Assembly (NCBI GenBank): GCA_903813345.2
Contig: CAIIXF020000005.1
Location: forward strand, 34,411,375 to 34,475,374
Reading direction: 5' to 3'
DNA: 64,000 bases
Source of the DNA: Owenia fusiformis
Lineage: Eukaryota; Annelida; Polychaeta; Sabellida; Oweniidae
The translations under genes were made by a program, and so were the position numbers. A model generated the notes under the pieces. The model had not been told where the DNA came from. It did no database searches and was given only the letters and a program-made list of their open reading frames with translations. Of this stretch, positions 35,201 through 46,900 are shown one piece after another. How positions within the stretch are numbered: the first letter of the stretch is position 1; each line of letters begins with the position of its first letter.

Positions 35201-37093
35201 GAATATTTTACATATAAATGAGGAGAGGACCTTCATTTAAAATCTGACTACAATTGGCCTAATTTTTGTCTGTTAGAGACATAATAATGCTTATTTCACC
35301 CAAAATATTTTTTGAGCTTTTGAGAAATCTGCCTATAATATTAACTGCCAATGATTGTACTAATTCAATCAATGATATCAGTAGCCTTTGTGTGAAGAAT
35401 TTATCTTCATTAACAGCTTCTAATTCATTGTTAATTGAAAGCCTATGCATATTTATGTAAAGCGTAATTTGAGAAGCTGGCCTTTAGAAAATGTTTAAGA
35501 TTAACGGGATAATGTAACCGTATTGATTTCAAGACAATTAAGGTTGGCAAAATAGCATGATTTATAGACCTTTTTCATAAACGTTTATAAAAAGGGATAA
35601 AGTTATAAGGGAGTTCCATATGATTGTACTTTTGTTATTAATCTTGATGATTACAAAAACCAAAACTGTAGAAAATAGCTAATATTTTTCAATTTTTTTT
35701 TATATATTGTTGAAGAATGCATTTTATGAGACTCAAATTGTTAATCGAAACTTATATGCAATGTAAATTGTTCAGAATCAAAATATTTTGTTTCCATTAT
35801 ATTTCCACAAATTATTTCTCAGTTTTTCTGAACATACTATGCAGAACTGCCTTAATATAATGCCTACATCTAAAATGAAGTTTCTTGGATGTAAACGAAA
35901 ATTGTTGTCACATTTCGGTGTCTTAGAGGCCCCTAGAGTTCTTTTTACATAAAATATGGTCTTGAAAATTATTAATTCCAACTGAGAATTGTTTTCCTCT
36001 GGTTTGCACTTAATAACCCAAAAATATATCTTAAACTTATTGAAAATGATTTTGAACTCAAAAAATAATACTCATAAAAAGTACAGTATACAATGCAATA
36101 AATATACCAGAGTTTCAATCTGATCTTTCTATCCTGTAATTGCTATTAGTAGATAATATATTCAAATTGATTCATATTTTTCTCATCAAATATCCAGTTG
36201 ACCACTAGGCTGTAACATTAGAATTTTAAGTAGAAGCTTGATTTGTAGTTACACATCAATGGGATTACTTAGATGGATGCCCTACTCATCTATTGATGAC
36301 CTAATTTATATGTATTATGAATTGAGATGATGATCGAAGGTACATGTAATAACAAAGAAAATTCAATAGCATAGGGCCAAATATCAGAAAGAGGGGGAGG
36401 GGTAAGGGGTTAATTAATTCTCAAAATATGAAACCATAATAAATAGTGAATTACTTGCTTATTTAACATTTCAATCATAAATCATATAATTGGTGATTTA
36501 TAATTCAAAAAGTTTCATTGTATTTCAATCTGGCTGTACATGTATAATATATTGAAGATCCTGTGAAGTCCAGGCAACAGTATCATCCCAGAGGCATTAA
36601 CACTGACATCGGGAAATTACGTTTTTGGGTATAGGATGTTAGAGGGTGGTTACTCTTTTTGAAATCTTCCTTAGCATGAGATAAACTAAAAAAGAAGGAA
36701 CATCATGTCTTGTAATGAATCAATAAATCTATAATATCACAGACGGTAGCCAGTTTCGAACTTCTAAAAAATCCCCTCTGAAATAAAAGAACAAAATCAG
36801 TGACTGACAGAATATTAAATTATGTAAAATACAATACCTTGGACATCAGAGGTCCGTTCTCCGAATCCGTAATCAATTCTCTTTTGGCCCGTAAAGAGAC
36901 CTAAATGTACATTGCCATTGAATTTAGTTCCATCGCCTGAAATATTCCTGGCTAGATCCTTTGTTGTTTGATTAACATCTCTCTCTGGCCAAGCAACAAT
37001 CCAGTATTCTGTTGCCAAGGCAGCTGATATGAGACCGACAGCCACAAAACTGATGATCATTGTCACAAAAATATACACTTTCTTCTTCTGCAT
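23225..37093 (-). CDS. CLRN: Clarin-family tetraspan membrane protein, 3 exons, complete
   Basis: Clarins are four-helix membrane proteins; human clarin-1 is mutated in Usher syndrome 3A. Exons on the minus strand: 36838-37093 (ATG), 27049-27234, 23225-23487 (TAA). Phases fit and give 234 aa, against about 232 for vertebrate clarins. Helices lie at about 7-28, 97-123, 136-160 and 188-212. Family hallmarks: a first-loop GLF-x5-R-x3-GFG block, PIETITGPQGIYLWNLLAG before helix 3, and a C-terminal MMY. The first loop has sequons at Asn41 and Asn50. The two first-loop cysteines I remember from vertebrate clarins are absent (Tyr stands in the second position). Orthology to CLRN1, 2 or 3 is not resolved. 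Confidence 0.93.
23522..23665. mobile_element. CAGTAAAACC palindromic MITE, copy 3
   Basis: TACTGTAAAACCCGTCTAAT at the left, GGTGTTCGGATACACAGGTT at the right. The right terminal repeat is eroded (TTTGACAGGA). Just inside CLRN intron 2. Confidence 0.65.
24156..24535. mobile_element. 380-bp MITE with long inverted ends
   Basis: TAGTCCATTTGTCA is mirrored by TGACAAATGGACTA. Further in, AGTGATTTAGTTGGGTTG pairs with CAACCCAGCTAAATCACT and GGGGAAAA with TTTTCCCC. No ORF is visible. Confidence 0.75.
24777..24908. repeat. 132-bp near-perfect hairpin
   Basis: A 36-bp arm beginning ATTGAATGATTTGAAGTGCA is mirrored with one mismatch by an arm ending TGCACTTCAAATCATTCAAT. A second inverted pair follows: CTGCTACTGGAGATTGTCCC at 24935 against GGGACAATCTCAGTAGCAAT near 25000. 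Together they look like the remains of one fold-back element. Confidence 0.8.
25598..25779. mobile_element. CAGTAAAACC palindromic MITE, copy 4
   Basis: TACAGTAGAACCTGTGTAAG to GCAGGTTCGACTGTA, with GGAGGTGTTCCACTTACAGA inside. One of the best preserved copies. Confidence 0.75.
25985..26155 (-). repeat. Dispersed repeat family R1, reverse copy
   Basis: AACATGCAAAATGTCACCAC, CTGTCATTTGTTACAG and GACACTGAACAGCAG, with an internal duplication around GTTACAGATG and GTTACAGACAC. Confidence 0.6.
27961..28152. mobile_element. CAGTAAAACC palindromic MITE, copy 5
   Basis: TACAGTAAAACC to GGTTTTACTATA with flanking TA on both sides, the clearest view of this family's ends. Confidence 0.75.
28230..28442. 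mobile_element. Inverted-repeat element with TGCACCCA motifs
   Basis: CAGTGACCTCCCCAG at the left is mirrored by CTGGGGAGAACACTG at the right. CACTTGAAAATGA in the interior recurs near 51040, where GGTTCTCGCCA and TGGCGAGAAC form the ends, suggesting a related copy. Confidence 0.5.
28904..29030. mobile_element. CAGTAAAACC palindromic MITE, copy 6
   Basis: ACTGTAAAACCTGTGTATCT to ATTAGACAGGTTTTACTGTA. It lacks part of the interior present in other copies. Confidence 0.7.
30190..30342. mobile_element. CAGTAAAACC palindromic MITE, copy 7
   Basis: TATAGTAAAACCTGTCTTTT to GCAGGTTTTACTGTA, with GAGGGGTGTTTGGATATGCA inside. Confidence 0.7.
31312..31460 (+). repeat. Degenerate tandem repeat
   Basis: Three or so copies of a roughly 55-bp unit with CTACAGGGTGAT, AAGCAAGCTA and TACAGG. 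Confidence 0.55.
32350..34905. mobile_element. About 2.5-kb fold-back element with tandem sub-repeats in both arms
   Basis: The outer arms match for more than 200 bp in inverted orientation: GGGGAATAATGG, GTGTTATCACCCATTTTTCA and AAAATCAGTGATTTTAGGG on the left have counterparts at 34870, 34785-34760 and 34720-34690. Inward, the left arm repeats a 135-180-bp unit containing AATCCAAGATGGCCGCCAAA (about 32633, 32791, 32971, 33118, 33254, 33320). The right arm repeats its reverse complement (about 34080, 34260, 34430, 34600). The middle (about 33350-34040) is unique, with an A-rich tract. I see no transposase. It lies in CLRN intron 1, where its transcript could fold into a long stem. Confidence 0.8.
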
Positions 37094-37280
37094 TTCTATT
37101 TTATGAATTTAGTCCCTATCTATGTTTTTCTACCGTTCAATGTATGTCCTCATAACGTAGGGATACTTCATTGATGTTTTTATCAAGTTATTAGTTCATT
37201 ATAATCCATAAATGACACTGAAATTAAAATGTTCTGTTTACCTGCAATTTACCTGTGACAAATGTGAAAATCAGAGTCGG

Positions 37281-37678
37281 GGCAATCTGCGCGAGATTCG
37301 GTTTTTACTTGGTTCGGTTTTTCATTAAAGGAAGTACTTCATTCCCATGATTCAAAGTGCTTTTCTGCCATCGGTTCGGTTAAGTTTGCACAACACACGT
37401 CTACAAATCCGGGACAGGATGATATTATGTCATTACATTTGTTTTGGGTGTACACTTTTTGTTTTGGCACAAAACAAAAATATTCCCGCACTATACAGTG
37501 CATCATGGGTAGGTACTGCTGTGAAATAATGAACGTAAGTGACATCTATCTCAAATTTAATGTTCTTATAAGTTATTGAATGCGCATGCGTCATAATAAT
37601 TTGAACCAATTAAATTGCTGGATTTAATGCGCATGCGTTAAAAACCGAACCAAAAAATGGAATCTCGCGCAGATTGCC
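37281..37678. mobile_element. 398-bp inverted-repeat element in the CLRN/BRD8 promoter region
   Basis: GGCAATCTGCGCGAGATTC is followed by TTGGTTCGGTTTTT at the left. The right end mirrors this as AAAAACCGAACCAA and GAATCTCGCGCAGATTGCC. The ends are about 40 bp and the GC content is above background. There is no ORF of note. Confidence 0.8.
37581..37638. promoter_or_regulatory. Two NRF1-like sites upstream of BRD8
   Basis: TGCGCATGCGT occurs at 37581-37591 and again at 37628-37638, about 300 bp before the BRD8 ATG and inside the inverted-repeat element. NRF1 commonly drives broadly expressed and bidirectional promoters. Role here is inferred. Confidence 0.45.
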
Positions 37679-37917
37679 TCTAGTGGAAAATCAGTAAATA
37701 TTTGGAGCATGGATTATTCCTATTCCAAGTGAAAATCCTAATCTCAATTTATCTTGCACCATACCATGAATCAAATGAAACTTTATAGAAATATAATATG
37801 GTATGTGTAATCGATAAAATATATGAAGTTTTTAATTCTGTTATATTCTACAGATTATATGATTTCATATTATGAAAATAAAATAAGGATAGCTCTATAA
37901 ATAGAAAAAATTAGAAA

Positions 37918-40900
37918 ATGGCGGCGATTCCTGCGCGTAAGTTTTTCCACAGTTTTCTTCGATTTTTCAGAGTTGTAACCGATTGAGTGGGCCTTTGTAC
38001 ATGTTTATGTACAAATAAATAGTTTTGTTGCAATATTAGGTTAAATAAAATACAAAAAGCAAATGGATTTTTCTTGAGTTTGGTTAGAAAGTTCAGAAAA
38101 CTAAAATCTTTCTATTATCGCCCAGTGTCAATTATCAGTCCACAAGTCGAACTCCAATGCAGTGTCTCGGTATAGACACTGCGGCAGGCAGATGAAGCAA
38201 ATCCCCAAAAGTTGGGGAAAATAGTTCCCATTTTCATCGCATATGTGGTCAATTTTCACACAACTTATAAAATATGTATTTTCTTCTTCTTCTTCTTAGT
38301 CCTTTTCAGTGTTCCTTATAAGGTGTTCCGGGATCACTTTGGCATTATTATGCTGCCTTTGATCACTTGTTGCTGTTTTTAAAACTCATGTACTAAAAAT
38401 ATCACTTGTACTTTTCACTTGTGCTTATTTTACTTCTGTTGGGAGAGAGAGCGCTAAAACTTGTTATCTAACGTAGTCTAAAATGCAAGTGTTTTTCCAT
38501 TAAAATGAGATTTCAAAATAGAGTCACTATCTCACTCGAGTTAAAAATAAGTTATTAAAATCTCTTGGATTTCTGTATAAATGCCTGCAGGCATTTCATA
38601 ATTTCTTTATTTAACTTATGGTCCAGGCTTGTGTTGAGTCCTGTGATTGTTTGTAGGTCCAGAGCTGGATTGTATTTAGCTCCTAGTAGTATCTGTTGCA
38701 CTTTGGCCAATAGAATCTCCCTCTCTTCCTGGAACTTAGAGCAAGCAAAGATGTAATGTTCAAATGTCTCTGGTATGTTACAGTGGTCACAGTTGGGAGA
38801 TAAAATATCGATGTATTCATGAATGTTCCCCAAACATTATTTTGTCAAAATATTTCAAAATTATTGAAATATGAGAAGAAATCACCTCGGAAGGAATTCT
38901 GAGTAAAAGTTTTGTTGATAATAGTTTACCGCATGTGTTGTTTATTAGTTAAGTACGCGCAATTCAACCAATGAAATTGTCTAAATTTTACAATCACGCG
39001 ACCTGAGCATGGGACTAGAACCAATCACGTCAGTTGTTTATTATGAAGTTACCATGCTTACGGTGAGATACCTGCCCGCCGCAGTGATATATCACTGCAC
39101 AGGAGTTCGTCCACAAGTATCTGTGCCAAAGGGAAAGGACCAAAGATCATTACAGAACACAGCAAGAAAAAACATCTAATAGTACACCAGTCATAATAAG
39201 GAAAAACAAATCCCAACTATCCCGAATCATGATCAACAGAAACCTGAATAAAATCAGACATGTATTGAGATTTCAAACCTGAAATAATGTGCTTATTCTG
39301 AAGATTTTCGACATCTAAAATGTCACTCGACTTTTTTGTGATTATGAGTCAAAGAAAGCATTCTTGAGTTTCAAATTGATGATTTGCGATCACCGAATGG
39401 ATTCTGTCTTTTAGTGACGTCATAATTAGGTCACCCAGCTTTAGATGCTTGATTTTGAGAGATTATCTTCTATATTTCGTGCTTTATTGATTTATTTTTC
39501 ACGAAAGCGTTCTATTTGACTAGATCAACATTCATGCTAAGCACATACCAAGTCTAAGGTCTTACTGACATGATTTAGATAGCGGTTTAGCGCCCCCCGA
39601 TTTTGACAAAAACGGGGGGCGCTTATAGGCATCGATGTTTAGTATGAATTTCACCCAAACTTCGCATATATATAGACAAACTCATGATCTAGTCAAATAG
39701 GCATACCTGGTAAATATCCGACCCATGGTTTTTATATAAGAAACGACAATATTTTTAGCTCAAAACTGCCACGTGTCCGCCATTTCGTGATTCCATCATG
39801 TCTAATATCATTTCTATATGACGTCATACCAATAAGACGAAATACGTGACAACAGTATCCATAAACAAAATTCCTGAATTCTGATCGCAAAAGGTCAATT
39901 GACTGCTGTGGTAACTTGAAACCATCTTCTAATTTATTCCACTTACCTTTTATTGTTTCTCCAAATATATTCTTTGAAAATCGGATTTTAAGGGTGTTAA
40001 TCAGGGCAATTCTGTGCCATTTTAATCAAAAATCTTGTTGCTACCTAGAAACGAGCAGTTGTGATCTTGTTGTTACCTAGGAACGAGCAACTGTGATGTC
40101 ACGTCACACTCATGTTAATTCTGGAATCACATGGCAGCCATTTTGGAAATTTCAAAAAAGTTCCCAATTAAAAAGGCTAAATGCTGTTTACAAATTGGAA
40201 ACTATGGCAGAATCAACAAAGGGTTTGTGAAATAATTAGGATATGGTTTCAAAATTATCCACATGACAATATATGACTACTTAATGCAGGCAGGGACTTT
40301 TAATTGCCAAAAAGTCGAGTGACATTTTAGATGTCGAAAATCTTAGTTGATTTTGTTTATTGTAGATTGATGTTCATGTTAAGTGCTCAGGAGTGAACAA
40401 TTAATGTGCTTGAAACATGATTGGTTTAAACCTACAGTCACGCTTGCTTGCACACTTGTGTGGCAGACATATAATTTAACAGTGATAGAATTTGAATAGA
40501 ATATAATTTAAAACCTTAACATTTAAAAATAGGTCTATGGTTCACAAATCATTTTAGAATTGAAAGGAACATCACCTCTGGAAGAGCTTTAATGACGCAG
40601 CCTGGTTCCCTTGAGTGACAGTTGGTTACAAACCTGGCTACTCTTCTCTGTACCTGTTCCAACATATCAATATTTTTTTTCAGCGTGGATCCCATGCCGA
40701 ACTGGCATATTCTAAATTAGGCAGGACTAAATGACTTATATGCCACATTCTTTTCTAGTCCCTTTTTCGTTCAATGCTTTATTTATCTTAATCCATGAAG
40801 TTGAGATTTAGATTTGATACATACTGTATTTTATTTACACAATTTTAGGGTACATGTTGAAACCGCAACATTTAGAGAATTGGTCTGTGAAAGAGAAATT

Positions 40901-43900
40901 GGCTCTTGCTTCTGCAGTTCTCAGGAGCTCTGAACAAAATTGGTGAGTACACATCTTTGAAAAGCTATTTTGGTAAATTAAGATGTCAAACCTATTATCA
41001 CAAGTACAATTGTGTAGCTTTATACAGAGTTAAAGCCTGTGATAGGTCATCCTCTACAAAAGATTTTGACATGTGAGTTGTACTTTGTCAGACTGCAAAA
41101 AATTTAGTTGTTCAACTTTCAATTTTTTTATTCTTATTTTATAATTAGCACTACCTGTCTAATAACTAAAACATACCCCATCAATGACTGCTGTATTTTG
41201 TAGGGTCTCAGTAAGCCGGGGTATTAAAGCTCTACTAGGAGACACAGATAGACCAGCTGATTGGTTCTCACAAAAGGTGAGTATCTCCCTATTATCTTTT
41301 CTGTACTTTTTAAAAATGGAAAAAAAGAGTACATCAAAAACGTGAAAGTAAAATTTGTAAGACAGAGAACATCACCCAACAAACAATATCAATCTGTTAA
41401 ACTAGAACCAATTCACAGCAAAGTAAAAATAATTTTTGAAGAATGACATTACAACCTACATGTACTACTGTTTCATGTGGAGCAAGACATTTTGTTCAGT
41501 TCCTCCAACATTTAGAGGTTTCATACTCTAATCATTATTGTACTTGTTTTCAGAACTGTGCTCTGCAGTATGCTGATCTGCTGGAGAAGGTAGAAACTCC
41601 AAAGTAAGTAATTTCAGTCTGAATTGTGAAAATGAAAATTTGTACCTTTTTCCGATAGAATACCTGGAGACATCAACTGTCCATAGTATATTTTTATAAT
41701 TTTGATATATATTTCCTTTTATTTAATAACATCTCTGTTTACATTAGAAAACATCTGGCCAAGAGTAGGAATTTATTTTTTATTTATTCAATCATATATG
41801 AAGAAAAATAGCCACAGCATACTAAATATCATTTTTTAAATTTCCATAGCAGGTATTAAGATGCAGTAAATGATTGAGATATCTACATCTTTACCAAACC
41901 ATTTGTTTATATGTTTAGACGTAAACGTGGAGAGAAGAACGAGCATCAGATAGAGACACCTAGCAACCAGATCGTGCGCAAGTTGACGATTGAGAGAATA
42001 GAAGAATTAAAGAGACATGTTCAACATCAGCAACAACAATACCAGTAAGAATACCACAATACATTGTATGGCATTTATTAATGAAGATCTATTGGAGATA
42101 AAAATAAACATTCTGTAGAATTTAAATTCAATTATTCAAATATTAAATATTCAAATATATTTGTACATCTCTCTTTCTAAACAACTTTCAATGCAAATAT
42201 TTTTTGGTCCCATTATTTAATCTGCCATTAACTTCCATGTAAAAAACCTTGAGATGCGAACACCTGCCAATCCTAACACTCTAAGGCCAGTCCCATTCGT
42301 GTTTAGTTTAGAAAGGTTTTTCTACTGATATTAGTGTTAAATTATGTGTATAATACAATACAATTGAATATTCAGTCAAACATTTATTTGAAGATTCTAT
42401 GAATATTAAATGAGTTTTGTGTAGTGGTATATATTTTACTTCTTGCCACTTGCTAAAATCACCATAAAATGAAAAAAAAAACTAAACACTGTACACCATA
42501 TCCAGTTAAGGATTTCAAAAGAACATTGCTCCAAGTTGAGGGTATTGAAAAACAAGAACACTTGTGATATTTTGACCAGTTTTGACATTATTGGTAAGAA
42601 AGGGTCTAACAAGATTTTTGACAAGATGAGAAAAAGTCTCAGGAGAAGACTGACACAGCTAAAAAATTATTTCTATTTTCAAATTAGGAGACAGAGACGA
42701 GAATTAGAAGAAATAAGGACTGGACACCAGGATGGCCAACTACAAGATATGTGGGACAAACTGCAGAGGTACTTGTCATTAAAGGGGGGTGTATAGGAGT
42801 ATGGTATCATATATTGAATAGAAATGGGATAAAATGTTGTATATGAACACCCCCTATACAGCCCCACACACTTTTGGTGGGAACTTAAGATGGTATTCCA
42901 GTAAATAAAAAAGAACTGTATGTTTCATCTGTAACTGTATGTTTCATCTGTAACTGTATGTTTCATCTGTAACTTTATGTTTCGTCTGTAACTGATTGTT
43001 TCATCTGTAACTGTATGTTTCATCTGTAACTGTATGTTTCAGTGCCAGTGAACCTGTGGCAGTTGCATCTACAACCACCATGGAACAGCCTGACCTCAAG
43101 CCCCTTGTCATGCCCTCAGGTAAGCATCATGCCCTCCAATAAATACAATAATTTTCATGCCCTTAGGCAAACATGATATGTCCTCTGATTAGCATATCCT
43201 GTCCTTGCAGGAGCATAATACGATTTGTTTTCATACACTCAAGAATAAATTCTTAAAGGCCCCTTATTAAGTTTAAACCTCTTTGGCGTATTATTAGATC
43301 ATATTTTCAAATTTCACATGTGGCCTTTAAAACCTTATGTCATTAAACTGCAACATTAAAATTAATAAAATGTAGAAAAATTTGCCAAATGATCTAATGT
43401 GATCCTTATCACAAATAGTAAGTTTAAAAGGAGCATATTATTTATATTCACGGCGTGCCATGGTCTTGTATTCTCCCTGAATCAGAGAATTGTTTTCCCC
43501 TTAATAATGGAGATGTGATGAGTGTTGAGTAAATATTCTTTATTGTTCGCTAGGTGCCACAAAGGTGCTTCCTAAGGTTGGGACCCCAAGCAAGAACCGT
43601 AAGGGTCTCCGTTTGTTAACTGACCTTCCCACTCCTACAATAGCAGACCCTGCAGATATCTATGACTTCCATGAAGATATTGAGGTATGAAAGATAAATC
43701 TCAATTTTGGTACGAATGAATCGTATAAAGAACAGAGTTATATATATTTTGTTTTTACCAATTTTTGAAGCTTTCAAATTTTCAGTTTCTAAATAGATCA
43801 CTTGGAGACCAAACTCAGCAGAATTGTCCCTGATGAAGAGAGAAATTCTATTACATATAATCAAGTAACTAGATAATTCCAAAATTGGAGAATGAATATT

Positions 43901-46900
43901 GCATTTTAAATCCCATTTATGTGAATTTGTATTTTATGATGATTTAGACTAAAATCAAAATCAAAACAACAACTTTTTATTCCTAACATTTAGGTTGTTG
44001 ATGATGATGTGAAACCCAGAATTGTGTCAGATACCCCTAAGAGCTCCAGCTCCACTCCCCAACATCCACATTTGCTCTCCAAGCTTCTTATTGCTAACAA
44101 AACTGAAGATATTCCACCAAAGGTAAGACTACTACATATAAGGCTACTTAACCCATGTATAGTAGGGATTCTACAATTGCTTGATTCACCTCTAATTTGA
44201 TACATTTAGGAAGATCATCAATTATGTATCTTTGTTTTTGATATTATCGATTAAAATCACTTTTCAAATAAACTTTTTCTCCAAATTGACAAAGCAAAAC
44301 TAAAATTATGAAATTATAAGGAGTATGTATTTTTGTGATAACAAATCTTTATTCAATTATTAATTGTTAAAACCTGTTGTGTTGTAGCAACAGGAGGATG
44401 CTGTTGCTAAGCAACCAGGAGGAAATGCCACTCCAGGAGGACAAACCCCAACATCTGCCCACATTCCCAGTTCTCCATCATTGGGTATGAAATTTATATT
44501 TTCAGATTATGGTCCTAAAGGACAAGTAAATATTTCAATTGATGACAGTATTAAGTTTATGAGGGAGCGGATACAAGTCAATTATGCTTTGATTGCAATT
44601 TTAAAGTAAATAATTGAAGTTTAACCCCAATTATCATTAAAATGAATAAAGTTTTGTTAAGGTATAGTGATAAAATAATTCTATTAATATATGATTCACA
44701 AAATATATTTTACTTCATTTACTTGTACATTTCGTAATGTTACCATCAAAATTGTTATTAAACATAGTTTTTAAATTTTCATCCGTAAAAGGTTGCAGGG
44801 TGTCATTCGCAACCTCCAGGTCATGATGTTTCATATGATTTTGTTAATTTCGTAATAAAGGCAAAACTTTTACAAAGTGAGCTTGTAATAATTGCACCAC
44901 CCCCAGAAAAAACAAAAGTAATAGTCCAACAATATAAGTGATACCAAATACAGAAAACAACATTGAACTTTCATTTCCTTCAATACCCATCAAAAGAGAA
45001 TATTCTGATAAATGAGTAAAAAATACCAAATAACAATACCAAAATGATACACTAGATAATTGAAACATGATATTAAAAAATTCATCATAATTCATTATTC
45101 CAAAATTAAAAACTGTCTCCTTTTTGTTAGACTCCATAACTGGTTCATTAGTTCTAAATGGCGTATTAGCACACCACATACACATATATTTTATACAAAT
45201 TCCTGACAACATGAGCATAGCTCCACGCCATCCATATTCCTCATTTAGGGCTTCAATCAGTAGAGGATATAGAAATGAGCCAACGCCAAGTCCAGATGTT
45301 GCTATTCTAAATTCAAGTGTATTTGAATAATAATCTAAATGTGAGTTCACATTAAAATTGAACTATATGGCAATACACATAGTGAGACACATGCTTCTAT
45401 AAATGATATAAAACTTTAGTTTTTAAGAAAGCATGGTTGTTCATGTTGACGTTGACCTAATTTATCATCTAAAGTAAGGAATTTCAGTGGGATATAGATA
45501 ATTACATTACTGGATGTGACACAATTATTCACAAAATATATTTAAATACTTCTTTCATATTTTTCTTCACTTTGTGATGTTACCAACATAATTGTTATTA
45601 GACACATTTTTCAATTTTTCATCCAGGAGAGGTTGCAAATTATAAGATACACCTTCCAAGTCATTTTTGCTATATACTTTGTTTGTAAAAATGCCAGCCA
45701 TGGCTGTTCAATGGCTACGCTTTGGCGTTGCTGTTGTCTACTTAGACACATTTTTCAATTTTTCATCCAGGAGAGGTTGCAAATTATAAGATACACCTTC
45801 CAAGTCATTTTTTGACCAATTTTGTTTTTTCCTTAAAAATGGCACAACCATACAAAGTGCACTTATAATCATTGCCCCACCTCCGAGAAAGAATGAGGCA
45901 TTGTATGAATGAAGTGTATCATACATGAAACCAGCTACAGGTCCACCTAATAAAAACCCAAATGCAGCACATGGCAATGTAACACCATAACCATTTGATA
46001 GCTCATTAGGCCCTAAAATCTGGCATATAATTCCTGGTGAAAGTACTCCCATTGTTGCACTAAAAATCCCAATTAATCCAGAATAGGCAAGTAAAGCTCC
46101 ATATTGTGTAAGTAAAGGTAGAAACACAGTTGCTACACCACAAATGAAAAGTCCACCAATGAAGAGCAGCATGGCATCAGCTTTTGGATGATGTGCTATG
46201 ACTCCAAACAAAAGTAGTCCAACAATATTAGAGATACCAAATACAGAAAACAACATTGAACTTTCACTTCCTCCAATGCCCATCAAAAGGGAGTATTCTG
46301 ATAAATGAGTAAAGACTATAACAATACCAAAATGAAACACTAGATAATTGAAACATAATATTAAAAAGTTCTTTGATTTCATTATTCCAAAATTAAAAAC
46401 TTTTTCATTATTGTCAGACTTTGTCAACAGTTCATGAGTTCTAAATGGACACATTAGCACTCCGTATACACATATATTTAATCCAATTCCTGACAAAATT
46501 AGCATAGCTCCACGCCATCCATATTCCTCATTTAGGGCTTCAATCAGTAGAGGATATAGGAATGAGCCTATGCCAAGTCCAGATGTTGCTATTCCAAAAG
46601 CAAGAGTCTTTTTTGTCTCGAAATAGTCATTGATTATTACAGTGGCTGGGATGTAAGCTAACCCTAGGCCTCCTCCTGCAAAAAATATATAGATTTGGAA
46701 AATGTAAATGGAGCATTGTGTAAATAGTTTAAATGAAAATGAAGCTTTGAAAATCGAGTTGAAAAAAGATGAATGAAAATATAGCTCTGTATAACTTGAT
46801 CCTTCGAAAAATAGTTAAATGGAGTCTTGAATCTTAAAATAAAAGGATTCTTAGAAAATTACCTAAAGGTCCATGTGCAGTATGGCAAGTGATTTTAGAC

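Larger units (their letters stand above)
27235..36837 (-). other. CLRN intron 1
   Basis: A 9.6-kb intron holding CAGTAAAACC MITEs (27961, 28904, 30190), an inverted-repeat element (28230), a degenerate tandem repeat (31312) and the large fold-back element (about 32350-34905). A C13 run lies at 27721. From 34910 to 36830 I see only AT-rich sequence. Confidence 0.6.
37094..37917. other. CLRN/BRD8 divergent intergenic region
   Basis: The 824 bp between the two start codons must hold both promoters unless upstream non-coding exons exist. About half is the inverted-repeat element at 37281. NRF1-like sites lie at 37581 and 37628. AAAATGGCGGC at the BRD8 ATG resembles a YY1 site. Confidence 0.6.
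37937..40848 (+). other. BRD8 intron 1
   Basis: 2.9 kb with an inverted-repeat pair (38148 and 39072), a LINE 3' fragment between them, a 1-kb inverted-repeat element (39301-40344) and a second LINE fragment (40580). No extra exon was recognised. Confidence 0.6.
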
